Shown here piece after piece: positions 38,491 to 50,129 of a stretch of DNA of 64,000 bases. Position numbers and translations under genes: made by a program. Origin of the DNA: Gymnothorax reevesii (Eukaryota; Chordata; Actinopteri; Anguilliformes; Muraenidae); NCBI GenBank assembly GCA_029721435.1, contig CM056576.1:118719166-118783165 (forward strand), given 5' to 3'. Each line of letters opens with the position of its first letter. The stretch's first letter is position 1. The notes below the pieces were generated by a model that saw only the letters and a list, made by a program, of their open reading frames with translations, was not told the origin of the DNA and ran no database searches.

Positions 38491-39109
38491 TGGAGTGCGT
38501 TCCCCGAAAGCACAGATGCTAACTTACATAGTTGGAACCATTGACTGTGAATGGACAAACTATGTAAGTTGCTAAATTAGGGCACTTTTACTCCCCAGAG
38601 CTGTTTAATCCGCTTTAAACGGACCAGAGTTTGTTTCCTCGGATGGTCCATTCGTTTGGGCAGGCGTGAAAGCTCATCCAAACTCTGGTGTGGACCAAAC
38701 AAGCAAACTCTGGTTCGCCTGTAAATGTGGGTCTCGGTTCGCTTGCAAGTGAACCCTGGTGCGGTTCGCTTACAGTGGGAAATGCAAATGGACTATCCAG
38801 CGAACCAAAGAGAGGAAGTGAACCAAAGTGAGGTCCTGGCCAATCAATGAGCCGAGTTTCTTCCTCGTGCTTTGTTTCTTCCTAGTTAGCGCTCGTTTGG
38901 GACAATACAGCCCCTAACAAGCAGCTGTTGTAACTGCATGACATTGTCCAGGCGATTTGGTCCACTTTCATGCCGTGTGAAAGTGTACCAAACCAAATGA
39001 AGTCGTGAAATTTTTTCGGCATTCCCCGCTCAATCGATAGTCACCCAGACTATCCTGGTGTTAAAGAACCCTTAGTCAGAAACTACGTTTGTAGGAAATG
39101 CACCCCTGC
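38491..39109. mobile_element. Outer MITE with GTGCRTTYCC ends
   Basis: The left end (gagtgcgttccccgaaagca) and, in reverse complement, the right end (ggggtgcatttcctacaaac) are diverged inverted repeats of a widespread fish MITE. The next bases (acttacatagttgg; ctacgtttgtag) fit the same family. The interior is displaced by a second element. Confidence 0.5.
38590..39050. mobile_element. Inner repeat nested in the outer MITE
   Basis: Phrases such as gcaagtgaaccctggtgcgg, tccagcgaaccaaagagagg and gcgatttggtccactttc belong to a common fish DNA-transposon-like repeat rich in GGTTCGCTT/GAACC words. I could not fix its exact ends. Confidence 0.5.
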
Positions 39110-40681
39110 AAGTATGCTTAATTGGTTCCAGCCAACGAGCTATACAAACTAGAGGTGCTATGTTACGATTTCAATGAGCAAGTCTGGCTGCCATCTTGTG
39201 ACGGTGCGTTCGTTACAGCAAGGTGCAGCTTGTTGGTTCCAGCTATCTTGAGGGTTGTTCCGGGTCATTGAATAATTGGTTCACTATTCCCTTAAAGCAA
39301 TCAGCTGAAGTTACCATTGGTACTGTGTACATAGCTTGTGGGTTTTTGCCTCATTCGGGGTTGGATCATATTTCAAACTAAAAGGAGTAACTCCAATCGC
39401 TTTCCTGAAATTCTTGGTTTCTTCTATGGTTTCCCTTCCAGAGAGCAAAATTTTTTGTGATATGATTAGTGAGTAAACTATTAGGTACAGCAAGTTCTCC
39501 AGTCCTTCTTCCATTCCTTCTCGGCTTCCTCATTATACAAGCGCCCTAGTCGCTCATTGTTGATCCTGCAATTGGCTCCCTAACTGCCCAGTTCATAAAA
39601 AGTTAGATAATGAATGGAGGGATTCTTAGTCCCATTAACCTACGAAGTAATTTGTACGTTTGTGCTTCCAAAATGCATGAGGTGGGAAGAAATAGTTCTG
39701 GCAATCATCTTTCAAAAGACGAACAGATCTCACAAAATACATGCTGACCAAAGCTCTATAAATCCCTTTATAGTCTATTCTGAGCAGTCTTTAATTTTTT
39801 CTGTCATGGATCTACAGGGACTGTGATGTCAGCACATTTGCAAAATCAAACCATTCTCAATAGATAATGGAAGAATGACAAAAACCTGCTTTTTAAGTAA
39901 AATGTGAGGATTTGGCAAAAGCTCACGCGAGAAAATGTGTGTACTCCATAATATTTAAACTTACGCATGATATACCTTGCTCATGCGCATAGAAATTAAC
40001 ACAAGAAAGCTAAGGGAGTCTATTTCAGAATAAAAACAGCACTGAACGGTAATTTGTGCAGAGAATTTACTAAATTGCTGTGTTTCATTCAATTTATTTT
40101 GGATGACTTTTTTTCTTACTTGATGAAATTGTTCCACGAATGAACAGTCTATGACATCCATTTGAGTCATTCTTCACCATCCATTAGTGTAGCTTTTCGA
40201 GCCTGATCCCATGGAACTAATGACTTACTGCCTCTACTGCTAATGGCAATATTGGCACCAACAGTGGATTGGGACACATGCTCACACTCACATACCCTCT
40301 GCAATAACCCACAGTGCGTTGATTGATCGTGCATCGAACGCTCGGGAAACAGAGCAGAAATCCGCAGCTGAGTACTTCGTTTTTTTTATCCCTACATATG
40401 CCTCCAGAAAATGATCGATATTGATTAAGCGGGACTGTAGAGGTGGTGCTTACTCCTCCGTAAACGACACCATTTCATCAACGGCGATAAAGCCAGGAAA
40501 CAACCCATGCATCCCAGCCTGAACACAAATGCACTAATAGTGTTGCTGAAGACAGTAGAACAAAGGCCAAAACTTTTTTGTTTGATTACTTTGCTTAAAC
40601 AAATGACACATATTACTTAGCCCCAGTCCTGCTGGTCGCTCAAATGTAGAAGACCTACCTCGTTATTGTAATCACCTCCAT
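39110..40681. other. Intergenic DNA
   Basis: Nothing recognisable. Confidence 0.3.
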
Positions 40682-41015
40682 TGTGGCATTCCATTGTCTG
40701 GCTACCTGCCCTGCACTGATCAATCAATTATCTCACTTTCCTTCAACCTTAATCATGTTCACCTGTTTCCTTTTAGTTAACTAGATTCCCTTTATTATTT
40801 ATAGCTCAGTTTCTCCCTATTCGGGCAGGTAGCCTTAGTCTGATTCCCCTTGTGTTAGGTGCACTCCCCTTTATCTTCTCCTATAGGTGTCTTTTTTGTT
40901 TCTTTGTTCCTCACTCATTATTGAATAAACTCCACATCCCTGCACCTGGGTCCTCATCTCTACTCCTTCCCCTGGTGCCCTACTTACCGCCCTTGGGTGC
41001 CCAGGTATGATAGTT
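40682..41015 (+). mobile_element. Probable solo LTR, plus orientation
   Basis: A TATA-like tatttatagctcagttt at about 40797 is followed by a polyadenylation signal in ttgaataaactccacatccc (about 40921) and a CT-rich downstream segment, the layout of a gypsy-type LTR. The ends are approximate and no target duplication was found. Confidence 0.5.
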
Positions 41016-41022
41016 TCCTATA

Positions 41023-41557
41023 CAGTACAGGCCACAAGTTTGGAAGCAAGGCCAATACAGGTCAAGAATTTGGAAGCAACTTCAAGTTTCTGTTCACAAT
41101 GCCTTTCTTAAAAACCAGTTCGAAATCTATGGATTTTGGGATGTATTTAGTGCATGATTAGACTTTTCTTTAATTGATATATGTACCATTGTCCTCAAGT
41201 ACACATTGATGTTACCAGACCATTGCTGAATAAATGTTAACAAAAGAAGAGAGGGACTTAGTTTTTGGGTTGAGAAGATTTGCAAGAGTCACAACTTCAG
41301 TGAAAAAGTAAAACACAAACCTCAGTTTGCATTATTCACTTTATGTCATAGTTTACAGCCCACCGAACGCCAACGGTAATCCGGCGGGCACTAGGACCAT
41401 GGACCTAGTAATATGGGCCTGATAACTTGAGTAAAAATGTATTCTGATAAGTGACTCTTTATATAATAATCATGTTAATTTTGTTGCAAAGTATGAAACT
41501 ATGATTTTTCTTTTGTACAAATTTGACCTTGCTTCCAAACTTTTGGCTTGTGGTGTA
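41023..41557. mobile_element. Tc1-like MITE
   Basis: The left end (cagtacaggccacaagtttg) and, in reverse complement, the right end (tacaccacaagccaaaagtt) are inverted repeats continuing through gtttggaagcaag on both. A second repeat, ggtcaagaatttggaagcaa, lies just inside the left end (IR/DR-like). There is no transposase. TA borders the right end. Confidence 0.75.
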
Positions 41558-43789
41558 TATGTGGCAGTCGTCAATATATCGTTCCCCAGTAGGTATTTCC
41601 CTTTATGTCGGTCCTCAACAAGCAAGACTAGGGTTAACGTCGTTTCCCCCTTCCCTCCATTAATAAAATATGACATTTTATCTTATACTTGCGGCCTACT
41701 TTTGCACATAATAATGCCACAAATTTTTGCTACTCTTTGTTTTTCAGAAAATAAATAATGAAAGTGCAATGGTGTGGAAATGGAACAAATGAATGTGGGA
41801 GGAAAGCCAATTTAAGAAGAGGGAGCTGTGACTACTGGAGGACATGGAGGATGACTTTAGCGGTGAAGTATAACCAATGCATTAGACAGTGTATTATCAG
41901 TTTTTCACCAAAAAAAGTTAAGAGGTGGCACAACTGACTGCATCTCAGCATGTTCTATTATCTCCGCACATTACAGCACTCTGCATTACTTTTACACAGT
42001 AAAAACGATATTCTGGTTCCCCCCCAATTTGTAATAGAAAATGATGGCTTGTAAGGCACTGCTGTACCGCCCACACATGGATTACATTCTCCTTAAGCAG
42101 CTGTATTCCCTCAGTGCAGTTGTAGACAGGTCTGGGACTTGTCCCCCCATTCTATATTATCGCACAAGTACTTGCCTTCTTATCCAATAAGATAGCATCA
42201 GCACCCTGCATTTTCAAAACCTGCTCTGATATCATGACGATTACAGGCTCTGTCAGTCTATTCAGCAGGCTTTGGTGACAGTGGACTGAACTGTGTGTAC
42301 GAAAATATGACGCTAGGGCGACATTGGCATAGTTGTATATGTTGCCTTTCTCTTGGACCCCGGGGAGGAGATAAGCTAAGGCGCAAGACGCATTGGCTGT
42401 CACACTGTTGCCCCTCCTTCATGTCCTGCTGTAAGCATCTCAGATCTATTTTGGGTCACACGGCCACAACTTGAACTGCTTCCGTTGTGTCTCTAAAAGC
42501 TTGCTTTTTTGATTCACCTAGCAGAGCCTTTTTAAAACTCCCTCTTACTATAGCCTTGGACAGCCCCACGGGGTCTTTCAGAAAAGACGTTCCCTTAATC
42601 AAACAGTGCTCAGATTCCCTTATTTTGCTGTTGTGCAAAAACAACAACCCTTTGCCGGATAAATCTTTTGTCACCCGGAGGAAAAATTACTGACCAGGGT
42701 AGCTGCAAACTGGGTTTGGCTTTGGAGTAGAAAAAGAGGGAATGTTTGGAGTGACTTCATATATACAGTGATGGATATAATATCAGTTTATAACAGTTTA
42801 AATACATTTGATATACTTTATGTCACACTTCTCTGAGTTTGATTCAATCTCGTTTAGTGAGAGTGAAGTCAGTCCACATTTACGGCGCACACACAAAACG
42901 CAGTTTGAGCAATAGCTCCGAGGTTCTCTCGGCACACCGAAGCACACAATGACTTGCAAATAGTCAGCTCTCCTCCGCCTTATCAACTTAAAAAGGATTA
43001 TTTTCCCATGGTTGTCCCTATCAATTCTCAGTGATGGTAAAAAAAAAAAAAAAATCTCATAATGTCAAGGGGACCTAGTCTGCCATGGCTCTTAAAACAG
43101 CATGAAGCAGCAGAAAATGCAGCTCTTGTAAAAGCCTTTTTTAATGCAAGAAAGAGATGAGAAATAAATTGAAGTTATGGCTTTGGGACTGGACTTTTAA
43201 ATTTGCCCCAGGGATACAATCCTGTGGCGATGATAAAAGGGAAGATGCTCGATAGCAGTCGCAAACTTATAAGCCTGTATAGTCCCAACTCCACAGAAGA
43301 CGAATCTTTGCTCAGAGATCTCAGAACAGGAAGCAGGGCATACAGGGAAGTGGATGGCGGGGAAATGCATTCCTTCTTTTTAGTTTGATTTTCTACTGGA
43401 GGTTTGTACAATAAGTTTGTCAGACAAGCTGATAAGAAAGAAAACTAGAAATTCTGAATCACTTTTATGCCACTCGCACCTTAAATAAAATTTCAACTTC
43501 ACAAGGACTTTGAAGAAGCTCTTGTTTTAGAGAAGAAAAAAAACAAAACAATGCACTGATCATTAAGTCTTGGTTAATGATGAATGTTGATTCATTCCCC
43601 ATTTCTTTGTTGCTGTGACGACACCTTTTTTCTGAATCTGTAGTTTATTACTCCTTTGTACTTTTCCTTCTGATTTAATATGCAGTGTCTACAAAATGAC
43701 AGGGGTTTTAAGAGGAGCCATGCATTTTCATTTAAAGTAGGGTGGTAATTGACTGCATAGGCAGTGATGATCAATAGTGCCTTGAAGAC
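41558..43789. other. Intergenic DNA
   Basis: No gene recognised. Poly-A near 43040. Confidence 0.3.
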
Positions 43790-43960
43790 TTAAGAAGATT
43801 CGCTTCCCTCACAAGCCAAATGAGTCTGTTATCGCGGTGAAAATGATTGCGTTGTTACTGTGGGAATTTGTTGTAATAATGGGACTCTTCCATCTCATTA
43901 TAACATGAGAAATGTATTTCTGTTGCATTGCGTTTTGAGAAGTTCAATAAAAATGAAAAA
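43790..43960. other. Possible conserved noncoding block
   Basis: Non-repetitive, with caagccaaatgagtctg, aaaatgattgcgttgttact and ttgtaataatggga. Composition-based impression only. Confidence 0.2.
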
Positions 43961-44044
43961 CTTTGCTATCGCTACTGTAATTACCTTCAGAGAGGACACA
44001 TTTAGGAGGTAGTCAAGCGCACGAAAGGATTTACTTTGAGGGTA

Positions 44045-44335
44045 AAATCCATGCCTCCATCCATTCAGTACCTACCCTGTTTATTTCTGGTCGGGGTCAC
44101 GAGAGACTGGAGCCTCTCCCAGCATCCACTGGGCAGGAAGCAGTACACAGGCAGCTCGCCAATCCACCACAGAGCTCACACACCTCTCATTCACACTCAT
44201 GCATACATATGGCCAATTTAGAGTCTCCAGTTAGCCTGACACATATTCCTTTGGAGCAACTTTCCCGAGAAAACCTGGACAACCATGGCGAGAACATGAA
44301 AAATGCCGAACTAAAGGGCCCAGGCAGAATTGATG
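44045..44335 (-). repeat. L2-type retrotransposon 3' end
   Basis: Reverse complement of the unit: tccatccattcagtacc, ggagcctctcccagcatcc, cacactcatgcatac, ggccaatttagagtctccag, gagaaaacctggac. It ends at the start of the composite repeat. Confidence 0.75.
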
Positions 44336-44341
44336 ATAATA

Positions 44342-44720
44342 ATAATGCATCAATTTTATATAGCGCTTTTCTGCTTTCTGGGCACTCAAAGATGCTTCAC
44401 AAGGATACATTATTCATTCACTCACACTTTCACGCTCTGATGGTAGTAAACTACGTTTTTGTTGCCACAGCTACCCTGGGGCAGACTGACGAAAGTGTGG
44501 CTGCCAGTGTGCACCTACGGCCCCTCCGTCCACCATCAAACATTCACACACAGCCATACAGGAGTGTTCCTATATTGCATGTTTTGTGGGTGGGGGAATC
44601 CGGAGTACCCGGAGAAAACCCACACGAACACGCGGAGAACATGCAAACTCCACACAGAAAGGCCCCAGGACAGATTCGAACCCACAACCTTCTTGCTGTG
44701 AGGCAGTAGTGCTAACCACT
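44342..44720 (-). repeat. Composite interspersed repeat, copy 2
   Basis: Roughly 90% identical by eye to 2828-3222 over its full length, including tatagcgcttttctgctttc, ctcaaagatgcttcacaagg and cctatattgcatgttttgtg. The 166-codon plus-strand frame that begins at 44209 is an artefact of the two abutting repeats. Confidence 0.8.
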
Positions 44721-45253
44721 GAGGGTTAAACGTATTTTTAAAGTAATAAATATACCTCATACCCTTAGTAGGGTTTTTTCAAAAAATGGTATTGTGCCTT
44801 TGCTGTGAAATTTACTATTACCGAATGGCATTAAGAGGATATTTACTGTATATGTTGTTTCTGTTACACAATTGGATTTCAAAATGTCCTAGTAACATGG
44901 CCCCAAAGGGTGGTGGATGGATGTTATCCTCCTCTATTGAAAATATGAATGTAAAAATTATTATTGTGAGAATACAATCTGTTTTCACAGAATATCCGAT
45001 GTGTAGCCATCATCTTTTTCCAATTTTGATAGCTTTCACAAGTTGGAGGGCATATTGTGCAAAAGACAAATGCGATTGTTACAGAACAGTACTGATTCTC
45101 TTCAAACCTACAACTGCTTAACCGCAAAAATATTTTCTTATGGAAATGAAATATTACAGAGTAAGCAAGTGCATGCAAAAAAAAAAAAACAAAAAAACAA
45201 CGTGTGACTGCCTTAGGTGAAACGGCAGTGAGCGTTCGCGGATTATCCCTCTT
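44721..45253. other. Intergenic DNA
   Basis: Poly-A near 45178-45190. No gene recognised. Confidence 0.3.
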
Positions 45254-45525
45254 TCACCACAAAGCTGTGACAAATCCGGTTTCCTTTGACTTCCTGTGGG
45301 TGATGGTACCGTGCAGCACCCTGACGGTCGGCTCGCGGTGCTCAGGGGTGCAGAACATCAAACTCAGTGACAATTTCAGCAGAAACTCTCTGTGCTTGAG
45401 CAGCGTGGCCCTGGCATTCAGCAGGTGTCGCTCAAAGGGAACAATCGAGTGGTTAACTCGCGCAAGAGCCTGAGCGGCTAATTTGTGGTCCAAGCGCAGG
45501 CCTGCCTGGCTTCTTTCCATACACT
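45254..45525 (-). CDS. Candidate unidentified coding exon
   Basis: An 88-codon minus-strand frame in a GC-richer island (about 55% GC) within AT-rich DNA. It has no repeat content and its codon third positions look varied. The predicted peptide is helix-forming and leucine/arginine-rich (LLNARATLLKHREFLLKL). A CAG lies directly before the first codons (tcctgcag|tgtatgg) and a GTGAAAG follows near the end (tttgtg|gtgaaag), which would allow acceptor and donor sites, but the polypyrimidine tract is weak. I do not recognise the protein. It could be a single exon, a worn retrocopy or chance. No start context or neighbouring exon is visible. Confidence 0.3.
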
Positions 45526-46472
45526 GCAGGAGTTATACTGCAGTTATACAGATATTACACATTTCTCTTACAGCTTTGAATGCAACCAAAGAGCCCAGAC
45601 ACTACATCAACCTCAAACCATTTTTTAATGCTCAAATATTGGTCATGTCAATCAGAGACAAACTGAGACAGCGCGGCTTGTGCATTAAAAGCCCATCTAG
45701 GGAGTTCAAAACCCTAATTCTCCAAATGGGTTGAGACTGAGAGTCGGTTAAACAGTACTTATATGTCATCCATAATAAATAAATTAAATTGGCTGGAAAA
45801 AGAACTACTGTATGTCTGTTCGGTAAGGGATGATCCTCGTGGAAAGCCACCCATCATGCTCAGTATGGACTCATATATTAACAAATGGGTGACTGCTGTG
45901 TGGGACGAAATATGAGCCACTGCAGGGGCCCGGTGGAAAAATGCGACCACTCTTTTATAATGGGACTGCCAGTAGAATCAACTAGTCTAATTCCAAGCCA
46001 ATAAGTCAAGTCAATGCTGGCATATTACTGAGAAATATAACATTTGCACAAGAGATGACATCGACATATGGTACTATTCCATTATAAATATAATTATGTG
46101 TGTCTATGAACAGATGCTCTGGGTAAAACTGGTAAAATGAGTTCAGCTTTATATACACAGCTCCATATACTCTTGTTTTGATCTCAACAGCGCTGTAAGA
46201 CATCTGTCTGGATGGCAAATGTTTGGATCTCATTGTACTCACTATATCTTCTTATGACCTCTAATATTCTGTACAGGACAGTTCTCATTCATGTGTGAAA
46301 TAATTGGGTGTGTTATTTCAGCTGCTAGTGCCAGTTCACCAGCTGGCTCTGGCTGCTTATACACAGGAAGCAGAGACAGCGAGTGTCCCCAGGGCACTTT
46401 CCCTTTATCAGCCTTCTCTCAGTCACATAAATCTGTCAGTTATTGGTTCGTTGTTGCTCTGCATTGCCATCA
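45526..46472. other. Intergenic DNA
   Basis: Nothing recognisable. Confidence 0.3.

Positions 46473-46514
<42 letters not shown>
46473..46514. repeat. (CA)n microsatellite
   Basis: A pure CA run of about 40 bp. Confidence 0.95.
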
Positions 46515-46516
<2 letters not shown>

Positions 46517-47984
46517 TGCCTGCATCACAGAGCCTAGTCTGCAGGTCCATCTGTACACTCCCTCATACTCTTCCTGTATCTCTGTCAGCCATATTGTCCC
46601 CCTCCATCTTATTTTTTTTTTCCTTTAGAGATTGATTTTGGATTGTCGAGGCAAAAACACTTTTCATGTTGCTAATCTCCCTCACCCGGTTGAGAAAAAT
46701 TCCTAGCAGGCAGATAGCACAGTCATGGCTTGCGCACTGGTGATGCGCGTGGATAGTCGACACGAACAAAAGGGCGAAGACTTGAAAATGGATCATAGCT
46801 GTTCTGTCCCCTTATACATACAAACACACTGGAGAAAACAGGAATGTAAGACAGCTCTTCAAGGGCGAAAAAGATATATTTTTAAGACATCAACATGCTC
46901 AGAAGAGGAGTACATCAGGATCAGAGGAACACAAGATTTATATGGCTGATTAAAATCCCTTTCTGTATTTTCATTGGCCATAATACTAAGAAGCAATCAA
47001 TTATTTTACTCACAGGTTGAATTATTTTGGATTTGAATCAGAAGTTACAGTGAGTTATTTGAAAAAAAAAAAAAATCTTTTGGGGAATGGCTCGTGGAAT
47101 CTCGCCAAATGACTAGAAGTCATTTGAGGATTGTGTTTTTATAGTTTAATGGCTGCCTGCCCATTCTAATTATTCTTAATGATACTGTATTATATAGCAT
47201 TGGCTGGGTTTGAATACCTGATAAATCCATCCTTCCTTCCGCACTTGTCCTCTGATCTCTTTGTGACCTGGAAATAACTAAATGGCAGCCAAAGAAGAAG
47301 ATTATGTGTCCCAGTTTGCTTAATTTGGCAAAAGATGAAACAATGTGCATTTTTTTCAGATGTGACTTTGGGACGGAAATATTGGCAAATTATAGAACAA
47401 GGGATTACAGAAGAGCAGGAAGGAACGAACAACATAGATATTTCATAAATACACTGTATGGAAGTCAAAATAATAGGCCACAAAGAAATGTACAAGCATA
47501 TATAGCTTGTTGTAATAGTGGCTACACTGTTATAAATTGACTGATTATTACAGTAAAATTAACGCATTGTCTCCCTGTAGTTTTAACTGTGAGTCCTGCA
47601 CACATTAAGCTGTGGTTTACCGTCAACCGACACGTAACCTTGGTTATAAACTGATTGTAAAATTACAATTAAAATAACTGGCAAAAAAGGTGCAAGTTTA
47701 ATGGTATCTTGTAGCCAAAACTGTTATAAAGTCGTCATAAAATTAAATGATTTGAAATGCCTCACTATTTATGAATGGTTGCCCCAGCACTCAAATTGAC
47801 ATAAAAGTCAGGAAAACATGCAATAGAGATCACAACATATTTATGCCACTGAGAGGGTGTTTATCAACACTCCCAAACTGGAAAATTGTATTTAATTGAC
47901 CAGGTGTGTCTTTCTTCCCTTTGTCCATGTTCAAAAGTGACTGAGGATGTACAGAGAGTGATGGAAAGGGATAAAACCGATACA
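46515..47984. other. Intergenic DNA
   Basis: Poly-A near 47061. A possible worn repeat around 47550-47760 (acagtaaaatta-like words). No gene. Confidence 0.3.
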
Positions 47985-48085
47985 TCCATCTATCCATCAT
48001 CTAATCCGCTTATGCATAGTTAGGGTTGATTGGCGGGGGTGGGGGTGACTGTCTGCAGCCCAGGAAAACACCCTGGACATTTAAA
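47985..48085 (-). repeat. L2-type 3' end fragment
   Basis: catctatccatcatctaatc, a G-rich stretch and gcccaggaaaacaccctgga fit the terminal part of the L2-type unit in reverse complement. Confidence 0.5.
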
Positions 48086-49489
48086 AATGAGGAAAATGAA
48101 ACAGGTTCAAGAATTGTAAGAGCCATTTTATCATCTCCCCGTACAACATTGGCAATGCTGGCTTGGGCTTTATGGCTTTCAATGTGCTCATAATTAATAA
48201 TGTCCCTCAACATCACAAAATGAAGCTAACCAAATTAAAGTGAGCCTGAATGTGTAGATAAGTCACCTTCGGCTGCGTTTTAAATCTCTTTTGGGTTGAC
48301 GTCTCGACAGATCTCGCTTAACAGTGAGAATGGGAGATGGACAAACTTCAAGCCCACGCCGGGCGCCGAGAGAACCCCACAGCCCTTAACTAATTATTCA
48401 CAAAATGTTTAAGTTCAAGGTCACTGCCAAGATCAAAGGTTAAATCCATGAATGACCCTTACTTTGCACACCTACCCCACACAAACAACCTGCATGTCAA
48501 ATTCAAAGCTCTTGTGGCTGACAATTTCGGAGATGCGACAAATTATCAGCCACCACTTTCCCGCCCGGATGCTACAAGGTATAACAATACCCCATCAACC
48601 CATAAAGGGCTGAGGGGTCCCAAGTATTTTGTAAAGAATTTGCGAGAAATGTTGGCCAAATAAGGTTTGTTTTAAACTGATAGTTATCGATGTGGCTGGT
48701 GTGCTTTGGCCTTTAGGTGCGGTGTAATTGTATTCTGAAGTGATCCTTAAGAAACAGAAGGAATGGAATCAGTTTGCGCCCCCCAGGCTACCTCTGTGCT
48801 TATGGAAATAATTATTTGAAAATGACTATGCACAACAAAAATGTGCCCTACAAATGTGTGTTTTCAATTGCAGCATGAGACTAGGTCTATTTCAAGATGT
48901 GTGCGGCAACGCTTCCTTCATTATTGCCCACTAAAGGCATTGTATGGTAAACATGACCTCTGCGAACACATGCTGAGTGAAGGAATCAGGAATCATCACA
49001 ATCTCCAAATCCAAATCATAAATGTCCTATAAGCTCTATAAAACCAACAGACCCATATGTTGGTCCGTCAAGTGCAGCTGCTGTATTCAAACCCTGTTGA
49101 ACCTCAGGCCTATTTTAAATTTTAGTGGAGATCCCTACAATTTAGTTTTCAACGATCCCAAACATGTCCTGCTCAAGTACAGGGAAATGGGTATAAAACG
49201 ATGAACTAAATCTAGATATTTTCCATTTGCTGCCGCCCTTGAAATATGGCATTTTGGATTTGAATATTTCTTTTAATATAAAAGTGATATAACTTCAGTG
49301 AGCGCATGCAGTATATGTATGTGATATTGTTCCACGAGATAGGAAAAAAAATTGCTTTCTCTGACTTTGAACCCACTTAAGGGAAAACTTTGAGTTCAAG
49401 GGGTTAAATATGATCTGCTATTCAGATCTTTTTTTCATGTCTGGTCTCACATTATTGAGCCACATATCCAATGATGAGCCACATGTTCA
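48086..49489. other. Intergenic DNA
   Basis: No gene recognised. The small frames at 48448-48663 and 49022-49204 have no domain signature. Confidence 0.3.
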
Positions 49490-49720
49490 GTGAAAATCTC
49501 ATTAATCAACTAAATCAGGAGTAGAATCATGTTATTATCTGAGCGCGCAGCCCTGGCAGCTGCTAATCTGATTGGGATTTTTATTTCATATTTATTTTCA
49601 CTGTACAAATGGAAATTCATTCGCTATTATCTCTGACAATTGCTCTCTCTGTTCCTTTATGTGAGGGAGAGGCTGCCTGGTTCATTTATTAATTTGCTTG
49701 CTGATTGCAGAAAGGGTATC
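49490..49720. other. Possible conserved noncoding block
   Basis: Non-repetitive stretch with homeodomain- and SOX-like words (gctaatctgattggg, acaattgctctctctg, ttcatttattaatttgc). Of the stretches checked this looks most like a developmental enhancer, on composition only. Confidence 0.3.
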
Positions 49721-49937
49721 TCGACGCGTCTGTAAGTCAAACAGTTTGCATTATCATTCAGCTGTAACTTGGGGACCAGCTCCAGTCCACGCCAGAGCTC
49801 TGCTCACCATACTGTGAATGTAATTAAATCTAAGAGCTGCCAGCATTTGCTGGCTCAGGTTATGGGCCACCATGGATTCTCAAACCACCACCCATCCGTC
49901 CATCTGGAATGGCTGTCCCAGATCCAGAATATGTTTT

Positions 49938-49966
49938 TGTGAGTGTGTGTGTGTGTGTGTGTGTTT
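49938..49966. repeat. (TG)n microsatellite
   Basis: A short TG run followed by G-rich sequence. Confidence 0.85.
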
Positions 49967-50063
49967 GTGGGGTTTGGGGGGGGAGCACTGAGGATTTGTT
50001 TTTCATGTATGGGATGTCTCAGAGTTTTGGCAAGAGTTACCATTTACGGGGTCTCCGAGCAAC

Positions 50064-50129
50064 TCAAAGCAACAACACTTGTGTCTGCAGTTGGGTGCTC
50101 AAATCCAAAGGAGCGCCATTATAGGCTAT
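50064..50129 (+). pseudogene. Weak THAP-like N-terminal fragment
   Basis: One plus-strand frame reads AVGCSNPKERHYR, which resembles the start of a THAP finger (C-x2-A-x-x-C-S-N pattern). The first cysteine is not in place and the frame closes shortly after. Suggestive only. Confidence 0.25.

Noticed and set aside
44209..44709. 166-codon plus-strand frame
   Set aside because: It runs through an L2-type tail and the composite repeat, in the opposite sense to both.
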